Positions 34,032-42,024 are shown, counted from the stretch's first letter. The stretch is 64,000 bases of DNA from Parvibaculum sp039680535 (GCF_039680535.1 NZ_JBDKSS010000005.1:310001-374000), one strand, 5' to 3'. Notes: generated by a model from the letters alone, not told the origin. Translations and numbers: made by a program.

Positions 34032-34570
34032 GCCCCCAAAGCCGAGGCGGTGCCCCGCCGATATTATTTGTAGCGCCGCCAAGATCATGAGGATCGTGAC
34101 GGGCAAGATTGACGGCGCTCCGGACGCGAAACCCAGCAAGAATGCTACGGCCGCGCCTCTCCGTGGCGCCTATAAACACCCCAATTCACAATTTATTTGT
34201 GGGCAATTGCCTCGCGCTGCCGCGCGGTACCCGCTGTCCCGGACCCCCTTGGAAGAACCTAAGGCCCCCCCCGGGGGGTATGCACCTAGTCTCCGCGTTC
34301 CCACCGTGCAGTGTATGAAGTGTAGGATTCGAGGCCAGTTTTAGGTTTTTCTCCTAGTCTCTCTTCACGCGAGACTTTCTAGAAAACAGATAGAATCCTA
34401 CACCTACCTACACTAATGGCGATAATCTGGTTACCTTGCTCAGTGTAGAAATGTAGGATTTCCGCCCATTTCCGCTGCTTTGATTATCCCGGTACGGATA
34501 AGAGGTTGTTTCGCAACGCTCTACACTCCTACACTTTCCATGAGGCGATAAAATCGTTTCTGGGGGGAAT
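34032..34570. other. 539-bp gene-free region with iteron-like repeats
   Basis: No credible gene. The right half contains four repeats (34310-34537) and a run of C8G6 at about 34265-34278. Short frames here lack ribosome sites. The position, between cargo genes and facing the helicase gene, suits a replication origin. Confidence 0.5.
34310..34537. repeat. Four iteron-like repeats, core GTGTAG-N3-6-TGTAGGA
   Basis: Copies: plus 34310-34330, minus 34393-34414, plus 34442-34462, minus 34519-34537. Read in one direction each has two GTGTA(G) half-sites about 10-11 bp apart, e.g. GTGTATGAAGTGTAGGATTC and AGTGTAGAAATGTAGGATT; three end in TGTAGGATT. Alternating orientation and one-helical-turn spacing of the half-sites are typical of initiator or helicase binding sites. 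Confidence 0.65.
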
Positions 34571-34861
34571 ATGGCTTTCCGATTTTACCGGCGAATTAAA
34601 ATCGCACCCGGCATATCCCTGAACCTGAGCAAGCGCGGGGCGAGTATGTCGGCTGGGGTGAAGGGAGCGCGCGTGACGACCGGCACATCTGGTACACGGG
34701 TTTCCGCCAGCGTGCCTGGCACTGGCCTCGGCGTCACTCACAAGGTTGGTGCTGGGCGTAAACGGAAGACGCAAGCGGCGGCCGCGCCCGAAGCGCCGCT
34801 GTGGCTCAAGATCACCGTCTATATCATCATCATATTTGGTCTGTGGCTTTGGTTCAGATAA
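34571..34861 (+). CDS. DUF4236-domain protein with C-terminal membrane anchor
   Basis: 96 aa. MAFRFYRRIKIAPGISLNLSKRG, SMSAGVKGARVTTGTSGTRVSASVPGTGL is the DUF4236 pattern of short Gly-rich beta repeats. After a basic linker (GAGRKRKTQ), residues 78-95 (LKITVYIIIIFGLWLWF) form one membrane helix. The domain is common on mobile elements; its function is unknown. A strong ribosome site (GGGGGGAAT) precedes the ATG. Confidence 0.85.
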   Translation: MAFRFYRRIKIAPGISLNLSKRGASMSAGVKGARVTTGTSGTRVSASVPGTGLGVTHKVGAGRKRKTQAAAAPEAPLWLKITVYIIIIFGLWLWFR

Positions 34862-34923
34862 TGAAACCCGCCTGTCGTTGATGGAAACGAAACCGTCGAC
34901 GTCGGCTTTTGACTGGGGGTGTC

Positions 34924-35706
34924 ATGCTCGAGGGTATCCTAAGCCAGTTCACAATGCGCCAAGCGCCGGTTATCCCAACCTCTCTACCGATCGCCGTGGA
35001 CGCGCCAGACGACCAAGACACGCTCAGTGCGGCCGATAAAGTCGGCCTACTCGACGAATGCCTGCTCGGCCATACAATGATGATCGAATATGTCGACGCG
35101 AAACACGATGCGAGCCGTCGACGCGTCACAGTTCTAGGGTTCGACGCCGGCCCACCGGTCACGATGCGAGCTCGCTGCCACGAGCGGAACGCATTTCGTT
35201 GCTTCCGCATGGATCGCATCACGGCGATTATCGATGCGCGCACGGGGGAGGTCTTCGACCGGCCCCAGACCTATTTCGAGGAACGTTTCAACTCGACATT
35301 TGATGAGCTATTCACGGCATCGCTGAAAGGCGAGAAGCGCGAGGGCGCCCTATTGCGCCTAGTAAGTCCGGGATTGACCTTGCTTGGGGGGCTCGCGGCC
35401 TCCGACGGCCTTCTGCATGACGACGAAGTCGAGGCCATCCTGAGATACTGCGACGTTGAAATGTCGGATGCTGGCATTCAGGCAAATGCTCGTGAAATGC
35501 GCGGTATTGACGAACACGCGCGGCGTTTCCTGGTTCCTGGCGAGGCGGAATTCACGCGCGCATGTAGGACTCTTGGCGGTCGCGGGAATTTGCGCCCATT
35601 GCTGCGGGCATTGCGCGAAGTGATGGATGCTGACGGTTCAATTTCGGCTGATGAGATAGCGTTTTATCAGCAGGTCGAGGAAGGACTGCGCGGAATGGCG
35701 CGCTGA
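34924..35706 (+). CDS. WYL-like plus TerB-like helical protein
   Basis: 260 aa. Residues about 45-110 (MIEYVDAKHDASRRRVTVLGFDAG, RCHERNAFRCFRMDRITAIIDARTGEVF) match a WYL-type ligand domain. The C-terminal 140 residues (LLGGLAASDGLLHDDEVEAILRYCD, VMDADGSISADEIAFYQQVEEGL) are helical with acidic loops like TerB/tellurite-resistance domains. The ATG at 34924 follows GGGGGTGTC. It ends 70 bp before the convergent helicase gene. Role unknown; possibly a ligand or metal sensor. Confidence 0.68.
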   Translation: MLEGILSQFTMRQAPVIPTSLPIAVDAPDDQDTLSAADKVGLLDECLLGHTMMIEYVDAKHDASRRRVTVLGFDAGPPVTMRARCHERNAFRCFRMDRITAIIDARTGEVFDRPQTYFEERFNSTFDELFTASLKGEKREGALLRLVSPGLTLLGGLAASDGLLHDDEVEAILRYCDVEMSDAGIQANAREMRGIDEHARRFLVPGEAEFTRACRTLGGRGNLRPLLRALREVMDADGSISADEIAFYQQVEEGLRGMAR

Positions 35707-35776
35707 GCCCTGACGGGGGATGACGGGACATTGGTGCCCGCTTCACAATGTTGCCGCACCGACGCAGAGCCGCGCC

Positions 35777-37426
35777 CTATTGCCCCGTCATCAACAACCG
35801 CAGTCCGCGGTAGAAAATCCCCGCGCCGCGCCGAAACTTTGCAGTCCCGCGCTCGGTTAGCTGGCGACCGAAGGCGGGCTTTGAAACAGGCCTCATGCCG
35901 GAATTGTTCGACCACACTGTGTAGCTTCCATAGGCTTCGCTAGCGGAAATCACGGCGTCCGCATCTTGCTCACATTGCTCATTCACCCACTGACCGATGA
36001 TGTCCATTTCCGATCGATATTCGTCGGTGGCCTCCCTAACTTGTCTTGGAACGTCAGCAAGCCCCTTCTGCTGCCACGCCATTGCGCCATCAATCGCCCA
36101 CGCGGCGATATCGGGAAGCTCACGAAGCAATTTTCCGGTCAATCCATCGTCACGACTCTGGCCGTCAAACCTTGCGCGAAAGAATACGATGCGCATACGC
36201 CGCCAAATGCCGTTGTCGGTTCCGCGGATAATCGGCTTGGCGTTGCCCACCATCACAATCTTGAAATTCGGGACGAACTCGAACGGATCTGAGTGAAGAG
36301 CACGCGCAGTCAGCCGGTCGCCGCCGCTCATCTGTTTGATCAGCGATTCAGAAAGATGAGCACCTCCCTCGGTTTCGTTGGCAACGACCAGGCGCGCGCC
36401 CGGCAGGACCGCCAAATCGGGCGACGGCCCGCCGGCATTGCGCTGCTGAGCCATAAATGTCTCTGGCTGCACGGTGCGGCAATAGTCGCCGAACAATGCC
36501 GTGAGCACGCTCAGTAGGACCGACTTCCCGTTGGCGCCACCGCCGTAAAAGAAAGCGACAATCTGCGCCGCGGTGGAACCCGTGAGGCAATAGCCGATAA
36601 AGCGCTGCAGCCAATCTTGGAGTTCACGATCTGTGGCGCCATCGGCCCCGATTATCACCTGATCCAAAAATCGTCTCCACGCGACGGCATTTTCAGCGTG
36701 CCCGATGTGAGTGATGCCGAGAGCCTTGGTGACAAGGTCGCCGTGGTCTGCCGGCCGTTGTTTCCCGGTCCTGAGGTCGACGACGCGCCGCCCACCATCG
36801 AAGCCAACGAGTAGGGGGTTTGCGTCTATCTCTTCGATGCCGACGCGGATACTCGGTACCAGTGAGAGTAGAGCGGCCGAATTCTCGATGGTTCGTTTAT
36901 CCTGGGACTTGCGCGCCCACTTGATGACGCTCTCAACCTGGGCGTATTCCTGAATGTTTCTGGACTCGGCATAGATGTCTCTATGCAAAGCGGCAGCAAA
37001 CCCCTTAACTCTGGCGCCGCCCTTATCCCAGATCCAGCGCCCGTTGTCCCAGACGAGCCAGCAATCCTTGCCCGCGTCGGAAACAAAGCGCAGGTCGCGT
37101 CCATGCTTCTGATTGAGCCTCAGCGAGTTCCCTAGTTCGGTCATCGGGGCCGCTGCGCCGAGGCCTCCGTCGCGGACATCGGAGCTCATTGCCACAACGG
37201 CTTGTCGGTCGCGATCGGGCTGTCCAGTCCGTATGTAGCGAGAGCGCGGTGGTGTTGTGTCGGACGAAACAGACGACGCAGCGGCCACGCGCTGGGCCGC
37301 CTCGCGCGTTTCGCCATCGCGTTTTTTGTGAGCCTCACCCGCGCGACTTTGGCTTGGATTTAGGCTGGGGCTAGAGATAGGGGCTACTGGTTCGTTCTCG
37401 TCAAATCCGAAATCGACGTCAGACAT
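35777..37426 (-). CDS. D5/P4-type SF3 replicative helicase of the element
   Basis: 549 aa. After a low-complexity N terminus (1-95), the D5_N-like part includes LRFVSDAGKDCWLVWDNGRWIWDKG. The SF3 ATPase core has Walker A GGGANGKS (about residue 300), Walker B region ARLVVANETEGG and sensor KIVMVGNAKPII. No N-terminal primase (CHC2 or AEP) domain is visible, unlike P4 alpha. It probably unwinds the element's own origin after excision. The ATG at 37426 overlaps the upstream stop by 8 bp. Confidence 0.9.
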   Translation of the reverse strand: MSDVDFGFDENEPVAPISSPSLNPSQSRAGEAHKKRDGETREAAQRVAAASSVSSDTTPPRSRYIRTGQPDRDRQAVVAMSSDVRDGGLGAAAPMTELGNSLRLNQKHGRDLRFVSDAGKDCWLVWDNGRWIWDKGGARVKGFAAALHRDIYAESRNIQEYAQVESVIKWARKSQDKRTIENSAALLSLVPSIRVGIEEIDANPLLVGFDGGRRVVDLRTGKQRPADHGDLVTKALGITHIGHAENAVAWRRFLDQVIIGADGATDRELQDWLQRFIGYCLTGSTAAQIVAFFYGGGANGKSVLLSVLTALFGDYCRTVQPETFMAQQRNAGGPSPDLAVLPGARLVVANETEGGAHLSESLIKQMSGGDRLTARALHSDPFEFVPNFKIVMVGNAKPIIRGTDNGIWRRMRIVFFRARFDGQSRDDGLTGKLLRELPDIAAWAIDGAMAWQQKGLADVPRQVREATDEYRSEMDIIGQWVNEQCEQDADAVISASEAYGSYTVWSNNSGMRPVSKPAFGRQLTERGTAKFRRGAGIFYRGLRLLMTGQ

Positions 37427-37784
37427 CGCGTTCACCGCGGTGCTTTCTTATCATCGCGTCGACAAAATCCTCGATTTGATGAACTCTCTGACTTTCCTGC
37501 CACCAGAAAGTTCCGTCCATTTCCGCGCCAGGCGGCATTGGCTCGCCTCGCTTGTAAGGTGGGCAACAGGTTCCGGTAATTCTGCTCCCTTCAAGCATGC
37601 GATATTGCACCAGCAAGTCGGCCCGCTCATATTGGTCAATTGTCGGAAGCCGCTCGTAAGCAAGATCAAACTTGCGAGCAATCTCTTCCAACGCGGGGTT
37701 GCGCATCGGTATGCGCCATTCACCGCCACCTACTGTGGCCGGGAAGCGCGGCCCGTAGTTGCGCTTGGATCTGCCCTCGCTCAT
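37419..37784 (-). CDS. Hypothetical 121-aa protein of the replication module
   Basis: Starts MSEGRSKRNYGPRFPATVGG and contains ALEEIARKFDLAYERLP and a CCPPYKRGE turn, ending FVDAMIRKHRGERDV. Family not recognised. It is locked between the AlpA-like gene (4-bp ATGA overlap) and the helicase gene (8-bp overlap), so the three are translationally coupled; it may be a helicase loader or accessory factor, which is inference. Confidence 0.75.
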   Translation of the reverse strand: MSEGRSKRNYGPRFPATVGGGEWRIPMRNPALEEIARKFDLAYERLPTIDQYERADLLVQYRMLEGSRITGTCCPPYKRGEPMPPGAEMDGTFWWQESQRVHQIEDFVDAMIRKHRGERDV

Positions 37785-37981
37785 GCCACTGCACCTGTGT
37801 CTGAGGTCGACGTGCGGGTGTTGGCATCCAGCCAAGAGTCGATGTCGGATTGGCGATAGCCGACGCGCCGGCCCATGCGGGTGTAGCGCGGCCCCTCGCC
37901 GGTTTGCCGCCACCTTTCCAGGGTGCGGACATGGACGCGGAGAAACTCAGCGGCATCATTGACGGTAAGTAGCGGGTTCAT
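37781..37981 (-). CDS. AlpA/excisionase-type DNA-binding protein
   Basis: 66 aa. LLTVNDAAEFLRVHVRTLERWRQTGEGPRYTRMGRRVGYRQSDIDSWLDA is a MerR-like winged helix of the AlpA/Xis family. Such proteins switch integrase genes or direct excision. GAGGG precedes the ATG. First gene of the coupled set AlpA-121 aa-helicase; three CGCTATTTT repeats lie 70-106 bp upstream and may be its operator. Confidence 0.88.
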   Translation of the reverse strand: MNPLLTVNDAAEFLRVHVRTLERWRQTGEGPRYTRMGRRVGYRQSDIDSWLDANTRTSTSDTGAVA

Positions 37982-38051
37982 CGCTTGCCCTCTTGAAGCG
38001 CCGCGCTTGGGGCGGCGGTATGGGCCACATTGTCGGCGCGCGCCGTCTTTC

Positions 38052-38087
38052 CGCTATTTTTCGGTGTTCGCTATTTTCCGCTATTTT
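38052..38087. repeat. Three CGCTATTTT repeats upstream of the AlpA operon
   Basis: Direct copies at 38052-38060, 38069-38077 and 38079-38087 (17 and 10 bp steps), read AAAATAGCG in the direction of the operon. They straddle the stop codon of the 207-aa gene. Likely a binding array for the AlpA-like or 207-aa protein. Confidence 0.5.
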
Positions 38088-38694
38088 CGGCGTTCTTGGG
38101 CGCAAGCTCTGCAAGCACAGTGTTGCGCGCCTTAGTGCATATGTCCCCGGATGCATCGTATTTGCTTTTCATTTCCTCGATCTTCATCGAGTTTAAGTCG
38201 ACACCGTTCTCCACATCTGCCCGCATCGCTTGACGCACCCTTGGAAACACCACCGGCTTCTTGCCGGTCTTTCTTTTGATTCCCGCTTTTTTTGAAGGTG
38301 AGAGCGGCGCGTCGACCACCGATTGCGGCGGTTCTTCCGTGGGAATGGGCGGACTCAGCCATTGCTCGAATTCCGCCTTGTCGACGAAGAATTCGCTATC
38401 GATATATGGGGCAATGGCGTCGAGTAGGATCGGTTTACCACGCACCCGCGGCACACGGCCGGTATTGAATAGAGAGCTAAGGAAGGACGCCGGTACGTTG
38501 AAAGCGCGGGGGTTGCCTACCGCCACAGGTCGAGAATCGCCATCCCGCAATGCAAATCCTTGAAGCGCCCCCAAACAGAGCGCCTCTCTTAGTCGTTTCT
38601 GCGCCGCCAATTCCTCGCTGGGTGACAAAGGACTCCTACAATCACGTTGGACTAGGAGCATATAGGCATGGGCGAGGCCGATGTGGTCGCGCAT
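38071..38694 (-). CDS. Hypothetical 207-aa protein of the element
   Basis: No known family recognised. The N-terminal half is helical (LSPSEELAAQKRLREALCLGALQGF) and contains an RPVAVGNPRAFNVP turn and DAIAPYIDSEFFVDKAEFEQWL. A basic, Ser/Pro-rich linker (PLSPSKKAGIKRKTGKKP) leads to a C-terminal segment (MKSKYDASGDICTKARNTVLAEL) that looks like a DNA-binding helix-turn-helix. GGAGGG precedes the ATG. It lies between integrase and AlpA genes, so a regulatory role is plausible. Confidence 0.75.
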   Translation of the reverse strand: MRDHIGLAHAYMLLVQRDCRSPLSPSEELAAQKRLREALCLGALQGFALRDGDSRPVAVGNPRAFNVPASFLSSLFNTGRVPRVRGKPILLDAIAPYIDSEFFVDKAEFEQWLSPPIPTEEPPQSVVDAPLSPSKKAGIKRKTGKKPVVFPRVRQAMRADVENGVDLNSMKIEEMKSKYDASGDICTKARNTVLAELAPKNAENSGK

Positions 38695-38800
38695 TTAAAC
38701 ACCCTCCGCGAGTGCATTCCGCCAATGGTTGACGCGGCAGCCCGTGCGGAACCGGGTTTTCGGGGATCAGCCTAGCCGCGCCAATTCGTAACTATGCGCC

Positions 38801-39025
38801 TCAGGCGCCGCGCGCTTCCATCTCTTGCAGCTTTCTGACCGCTTCCGCGGCCACAACGATGAAATGGCGCATTGTGGGCAGCGGATTCTCAAACGCACCG
38901 CTGGCGCCGGCGGTTTCCGCAAGCGCGTCGACTTCACGCTCGGCGTCTTCGCCAATCGTGTGCAGCGCCTTCATCGTATGGGCGAGATCCGCGAGGGTAT
39001 TTTCTTTCTCGAATGCGATCGTCAT
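38801..39025 (-). CDS. Hypothetical 74-aa protein coupled to the integrase
   Basis: A short helical protein (TLADLAHTMKALHTIGEDAEREVDALAETAGA ... MRHFIVVAAEAVRKLQEMEARGA). No family recognised. Its ATG overlaps the integrase TGA (ATGA), so it is translated with the integrase and could be a partner or directionality factor, by position only. Confidence 0.68.
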   Translation of the reverse strand: MTIAFEKENTLADLAHTMKALHTIGEDAEREVDALAETAGASGAFENPLPTMRHFIVVAAEAVRKLQEMEARGA

Positions 39026-40323
39026 TTCCGTTGTTCCTCTAGGTTGATGATTTCGGCCGCAGGCTTCGCGTCCATATCTGCGGAGATCTGATTTGCGACG
39101 GAAGCAGCCGCTGCCTTAACGGGATCATCCTGCAAATGGGCATATCGCTGCGTCGTCGCCGGCTGCGTATGCCCCAGCATCTTGCCGATGATGGGCAGGG
39201 CCATGCCCGACGACGCCGCTACTGATGCGAAGGCGTGGCGCAAGTCGTGGATTCGCAGATCGGGTAGCTTCGCCTGCTTGCGAATTTCCCGCCAAGGCTT
39301 TTGCAGGTTGACCAGGTGCGCCTCGGGTTTCGCGCCGACGATGACATAGGGGTTGCCCTTGACCCTCGGCAGGCTTTCCAGGACGGCAAGGGCGGGCGGG
39401 GGAAGCTGCAAGTTTTTAGCCCCCGTCTTCGAATCCGGCAGGCGAGCCTCGCCCTTTTTCGTATTCACCCAGGCCCATTCGAGCGTCAGGATTTCCGAAA
39501 GTCGGGCGCCCGTGAAAACGAGAAGGCGAACGGCCGCGATCGCCGAGGGCGTCACCGTGCGCCCAATGTTCTTGAGCTCAAGTCTGAGTGCAGATATCCG
39601 CTCTTTGTCGCCCAGCGCCTTGGCTTCTGTGAGATCGGATTCGATCCTTTCCGCTTCCGCCCAGCGCCGTTCAAAGTCGTGGAGCGCGGCACCCAGCGCG
39701 CTGAGCTCTTTTGCTGACAGCATCCGCTCGCGCCGTGCTTCGCGGAATTTCTCGACGTGCCGGCAGGGATTGGAGCCGTCCGGCCGTTCGCCCCACGCCT
39801 CAGCCATGTTGAACATCTTGGAAAGCACCGCCAAAACCTTGTTGGCTTGATAGGGCGTCTCCCGCAAGTCGTTGTGCAGCTTCCGAACGTCCGCTCGGGT
39901 GATGTCCTTGGCGCGCCGGGTGCCGATCGCCGGAAATACCAGCCGCTCGAGCAAGTCCCGGTAATCGTCCGCGGTCCGGGTCTTTCGCTTGGCCTCGGCG
40001 TGTTCCTCAAGGAATTTCTCGCCTAGTTGCTTGACGGTCCGCGCTTCGCGCCCCGCGGCTTTGTCTTCGGCGGGGTCTTTGCCCGCAGCCACCAAGCCCA
40101 GAAGCCTGAGCGCCTCGGTCCGCGCTTTCTCAGGCGTCCAGGGCGCGCCGTGCCGGCCGATCGTGTACCACCGTTGCCTGCCGCCGATGCGATATTTCAG
40201 GCAGTAGGTCTTGGCTTCCCGCTGGCAGCGGACTGCAAAGCCCATGACATCGGCGTCCCAAATGGTCTGACCGGGCGTCAGCCGCTTGACCACTTCAAGG
40301 GAGATTTTCCGCTTCCCGCCCAT
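39022..40323 (-). CDS. Tyrosine-recombinase integrase (P4-like)
   Basis: 433 aa. An N-terminal arm-binding region (IWDADVMGFAVRCQREAKTYCLKYRIGGRQRWYTIGRHG, DUF4102-like) precedes a SAM-like core-binding domain and the catalytic domain. Catalytic residues: Arg in TGARLSEIL (about 274), Lys in DSKTGAKN, His-x-x-Arg in HDLRHAF (about 359-362), His in LGHTQPATTQRYAH and Tyr about 393. It should recombine the 49-bp att sites. The ATG at 40323 is used; the TTG at 40365 has no better site. It lies beside attR, away from the intact tRNA. Confidence 0.95.
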   Translation of the reverse strand: MGGKRKISLEVVKRLTPGQTIWDADVMGFAVRCQREAKTYCLKYRIGGRQRWYTIGRHGAPWTPEKARTEALRLLGLVAAGKDPAEDKAAGREARTVKQLGEKFLEEHAEAKRKTRTADDYRDLLERLVFPAIGTRRAKDITRADVRKLHNDLRETPYQANKVLAVLSKMFNMAEAWGERPDGSNPCRHVEKFREARRERMLSAKELSALGAALHDFERRWAEAERIESDLTEAKALGDKERISALRLELKNIGRTVTPSAIAAVRLLVFTGARLSEILTLEWAWVNTKKGEARLPDSKTGAKNLQLPPPALAVLESLPRVKGNPYVIVGAKPEAHLVNLQKPWREIRKQAKLPDLRIHDLRHAFASVAASSGMALPIIGKMLGHTQPATTQRYAHLQDDPVKAAAASVANQISADMDAKPAAEIINLEEQRK

Positions 40324-40333
40324 GCTTTGACCT

Positions 40334-40367
40334 GGTTGCTGGGGTCTGTAGCTATTCCATAGCAACC
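40334..40367. promoter_or_regulatory. Dyad and arm-site candidate upstream of the integrase
   Basis: GGTTGCT (40334-40340) and AGCAACC (40361-40367) form a perfect inverted repeat just upstream of the integrase ATG. Inside it, GTAGCTA (40348-40354) matches the heptamer of the left-end palindrome at 31336-31352. It may be an integrase arm site or the operator of the gene. Confidence 0.45.
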
Positions 40368-40472
40368 AAGCTACTGCGGTTTGGTGTCGGCGGACAATGG
40401 CTAATAATGAAAGAAAATCCTTATTTATATGGACTATATCGGCATGTGTCGGGACGGTTCATCTCGGACATT

Positions 40473-40521
40473 CTCATTCGTAATGAGGGGGTCAGGTGTT
40501 CGAGTCACCTAAGCGGCACCA
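40473..40521 (+). other. attR: 49-bp attachment repeat
   Basis: Exact copy of 31240-31288, i.e. the displaced original tRNA-Thr 3' end. It is followed by CTTTTCAGCCCTTTTTCCC, which looks like the original T-rich end of the tRNA transcript. Confidence 0.95.
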
Positions 40522-40593
40522 CTTTTCAGCCCTTTTTCCCAAAACTTGCCATTCCGGCCACCGGTATATCCGCGTGCCGATATTCGGCGTCGG

Positions 40594-41388
40594 CTATCCC
40601 TTCTCCGCAGGCGCCACCGCGCGGCGATAGATGTGCCATGAGGCATGTCCGAGCAGCGGGAAGAAGAAGATCAGCCCGACAAAGAGCGACAGGAAGGACA
40701 GCGCGACCAGAAATCCGATGATCGCGAACCAGACGAGCATGGCGCGCGGATTGGCGAGCACGGTGCGGACGCTGGTGATCATGGCGGTCACGAAGTCGAC
40801 ATCCCGGTCGAAGAGCATCGGGAAGGAAATGACGCTGAGCGAAAAGACCGCGAGCGCGATCGCCGCGCCGACCGTGTTGCCGACGATGAGGAAGGCGAAC
40901 CCCTCGGGCGTCGAGAAGATCATCGAGACAAAGGCCGTGAAGCTCGTCGCCGAAAGGCCGAGAAAGCCGAAGGTGAGGAGCGCGGCGATATCCATCCAGA
41001 TGACGAATGTGAAGGAAGTGACGAGCGCCATCCACCCCATGTCGCGGCCCGAGGCGGCTCGGATCGAGGATGCGATATTCGGCCAGGTCACCGCCTCGCC
41101 CGTCTCCAGCCTGCGGCTGATTTCATAAAGTCCTGTGGCGATGAAGGGCGCGATCAGCGCGAAGGCCATGGCAAGCGGATAGACGAGATAGGGCAGGTGC
41201 GCCTTGACGAGCAGCAGGGCGAGGGTCCATCCGCCCAGGGCGAGGAAGATGCCGAAGGTGATACTGTGGCGGAAGCCTGCGCGCAGATCGCGCATCCCGG
41301 CGGCCAGCGCCTCCAGCACATTGTTGACTGTTACGGTGCGGATTTCGATCGGGGCCCTTTGCGGGGCCTCGACATTGTCGATGCTCAT
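40594..41388 (-). CDS. DUF2189-family membrane protein
   Basis: 264 aa with six hydrophobic segments: SITFGIFLALGGWTLALLLV, YLVYPLAMAFALIAPFIATGL, GWMALVTSFTFVIWMDIAALLTFG and others. RTVTVNNVLEALAAGMRDLRAGF at the front and LFDRDVDFVTAMITSVRTVLANPRAM near the C terminus are typical of DUF2189. Its function is unknown. The ATG at 41388 follows AGGGAGGGAACGC; the longer frame has no ribosome site. Confidence 0.9.
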   Translation of the reverse strand: MSIDNVEAPQRAPIEIRTVTVNNVLEALAAGMRDLRAGFRHSITFGIFLALGGWTLALLLVKAHLPYLVYPLAMAFALIAPFIATGLYEISRRLETGEAVTWPNIASSIRAASGRDMGWMALVTSFTFVIWMDIAALLTFGFLGLSATSFTAFVSMIFSTPEGFAFLIVGNTVGAAIALAVFSLSVISFPMLFDRDVDFVTAMITSVRTVLANPRAMLVWFAIIGFLVALSFLSLFVGLIFFFPLLGHASWHIYRRAVAPAEKG

Positions 41389-41589
41389 GCGTTCCCTCCC
41401 TCGCGCGACATCTTGCGAAGCACCTCCCCGTGCGCCGCTATCCATGAATAGTGCCGGATTCCGCACATTTTGCCAGCGTCGCCTTGCCGGGCGCGGCCGC
41501 GCGGGCACCAGGATTGCGCGTTTTGCCGCGTTGACCCCCGGCGCAGGCCAGTGGGACTTTCATCGCCAACACAGGGAAGGCGGCCTTTC

Positions 41590-42018
41590 ATGAGCGATGC
41601 GGACATGCAGACGGCGGATGCGCCGGAGAGCGGCGAGGCGAAGCCGCTGACGCCCTATGATCTCATTGGCGGCGCAGAGGCAGTGAGCCGCCTGGCGGAC
41701 CGGTTCTACGACATCATGGATGAGGAGCATGCGGCGGCGGGCATTCGCGGCATGCACGCGCAGGATCTCGGGCAGATAAAGAAGCGGCTGTTCGAGTTCA
41801 TGAGCGGCTGGCTCGGCGGGCCGCAGGATTATTTCCAGCGCGCCGACCGGCCCTGCATCCGTTCGGCCCATCGGCCCTATGCCATTGGCGAGGGCGAGCG
41901 CGACCAGTGGCTCATGTGCATGCGCCGCGCGATGGTCGAAACGGACGTGCCGGAACCCGTGCGCAAGCTTCTCGATCAGGCGTTTCTCCGCATGGCCGAC
42001 ATGCTGCGCTCGCGCTGA
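41590..42018 (+). CDS. Group II truncated haemoglobin
   Basis: 142 aa with the 2-on-2 globin fold. FMSGWLGGPQDYF precedes the proximal histidine in RSAHRPYAIGEGERDQWLMCM, with the conserved Trp of TrHb2 proteins. DRFYDIMDEEH corresponds to the start of the domain. It binds heme and oxygen or NO; the physiological role is unknown. The ATG at 41590 was chosen as the start of the globin domain; GGGAAGG precedes it. Confidence 0.9.
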   Translation: MSDADMQTADAPESGEAKPLTPYDLIGGAEAVSRLADRFYDIMDEEHAAAGIRGMHAQDLGQIKKRLFEFMSGWLGGPQDYFQRADRPCIRSAHRPYAIGEGERDQWLMCMRRAMVETDVPEPVRKLLDQAFLRMADMLRSR

Positions 42019-42024
42019 GCGTCT

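Larger units (their letters stand above)
31240..40521. mobile_element. 9.2-kb tRNA-Thr integrative element (satellite- or island-like)
   Basis: Bounded by the perfect 49-bp repeats and containing its own tyrosine integrase at the right end. The minus strand carries integrase, 74-aa and 207-aa genes, AlpA-like regulator, 121-aa protein and D5/SF3 helicase; the plus strand carries seven cargo genes. The DNA is visibly less GC-rich and has longer gene-free gaps than its flanks. No portal, capsid, terminase, relaxase or transfer gene is seen, so it must rely on a helper for transfer or be vertically kept; it resembles P4/PICI-type satellites in layout. Confidence 0.93.

Noticed and set aside
34087..34344. 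85-codon plus-strand frame across the iteron region
   Set aside because: Pro/Arg-rich random-like product, weak start, overlaps the repeats.
31289..40472. CRISPR array in the element
   Set aside because: Repeats seen are few, short, of mixed orientation and without regular spacers; no cas genes.
31240..40521. Complete prophage
   Set aside because: No capsid, portal, tail, terminase or lysis genes in 9.2 kb.
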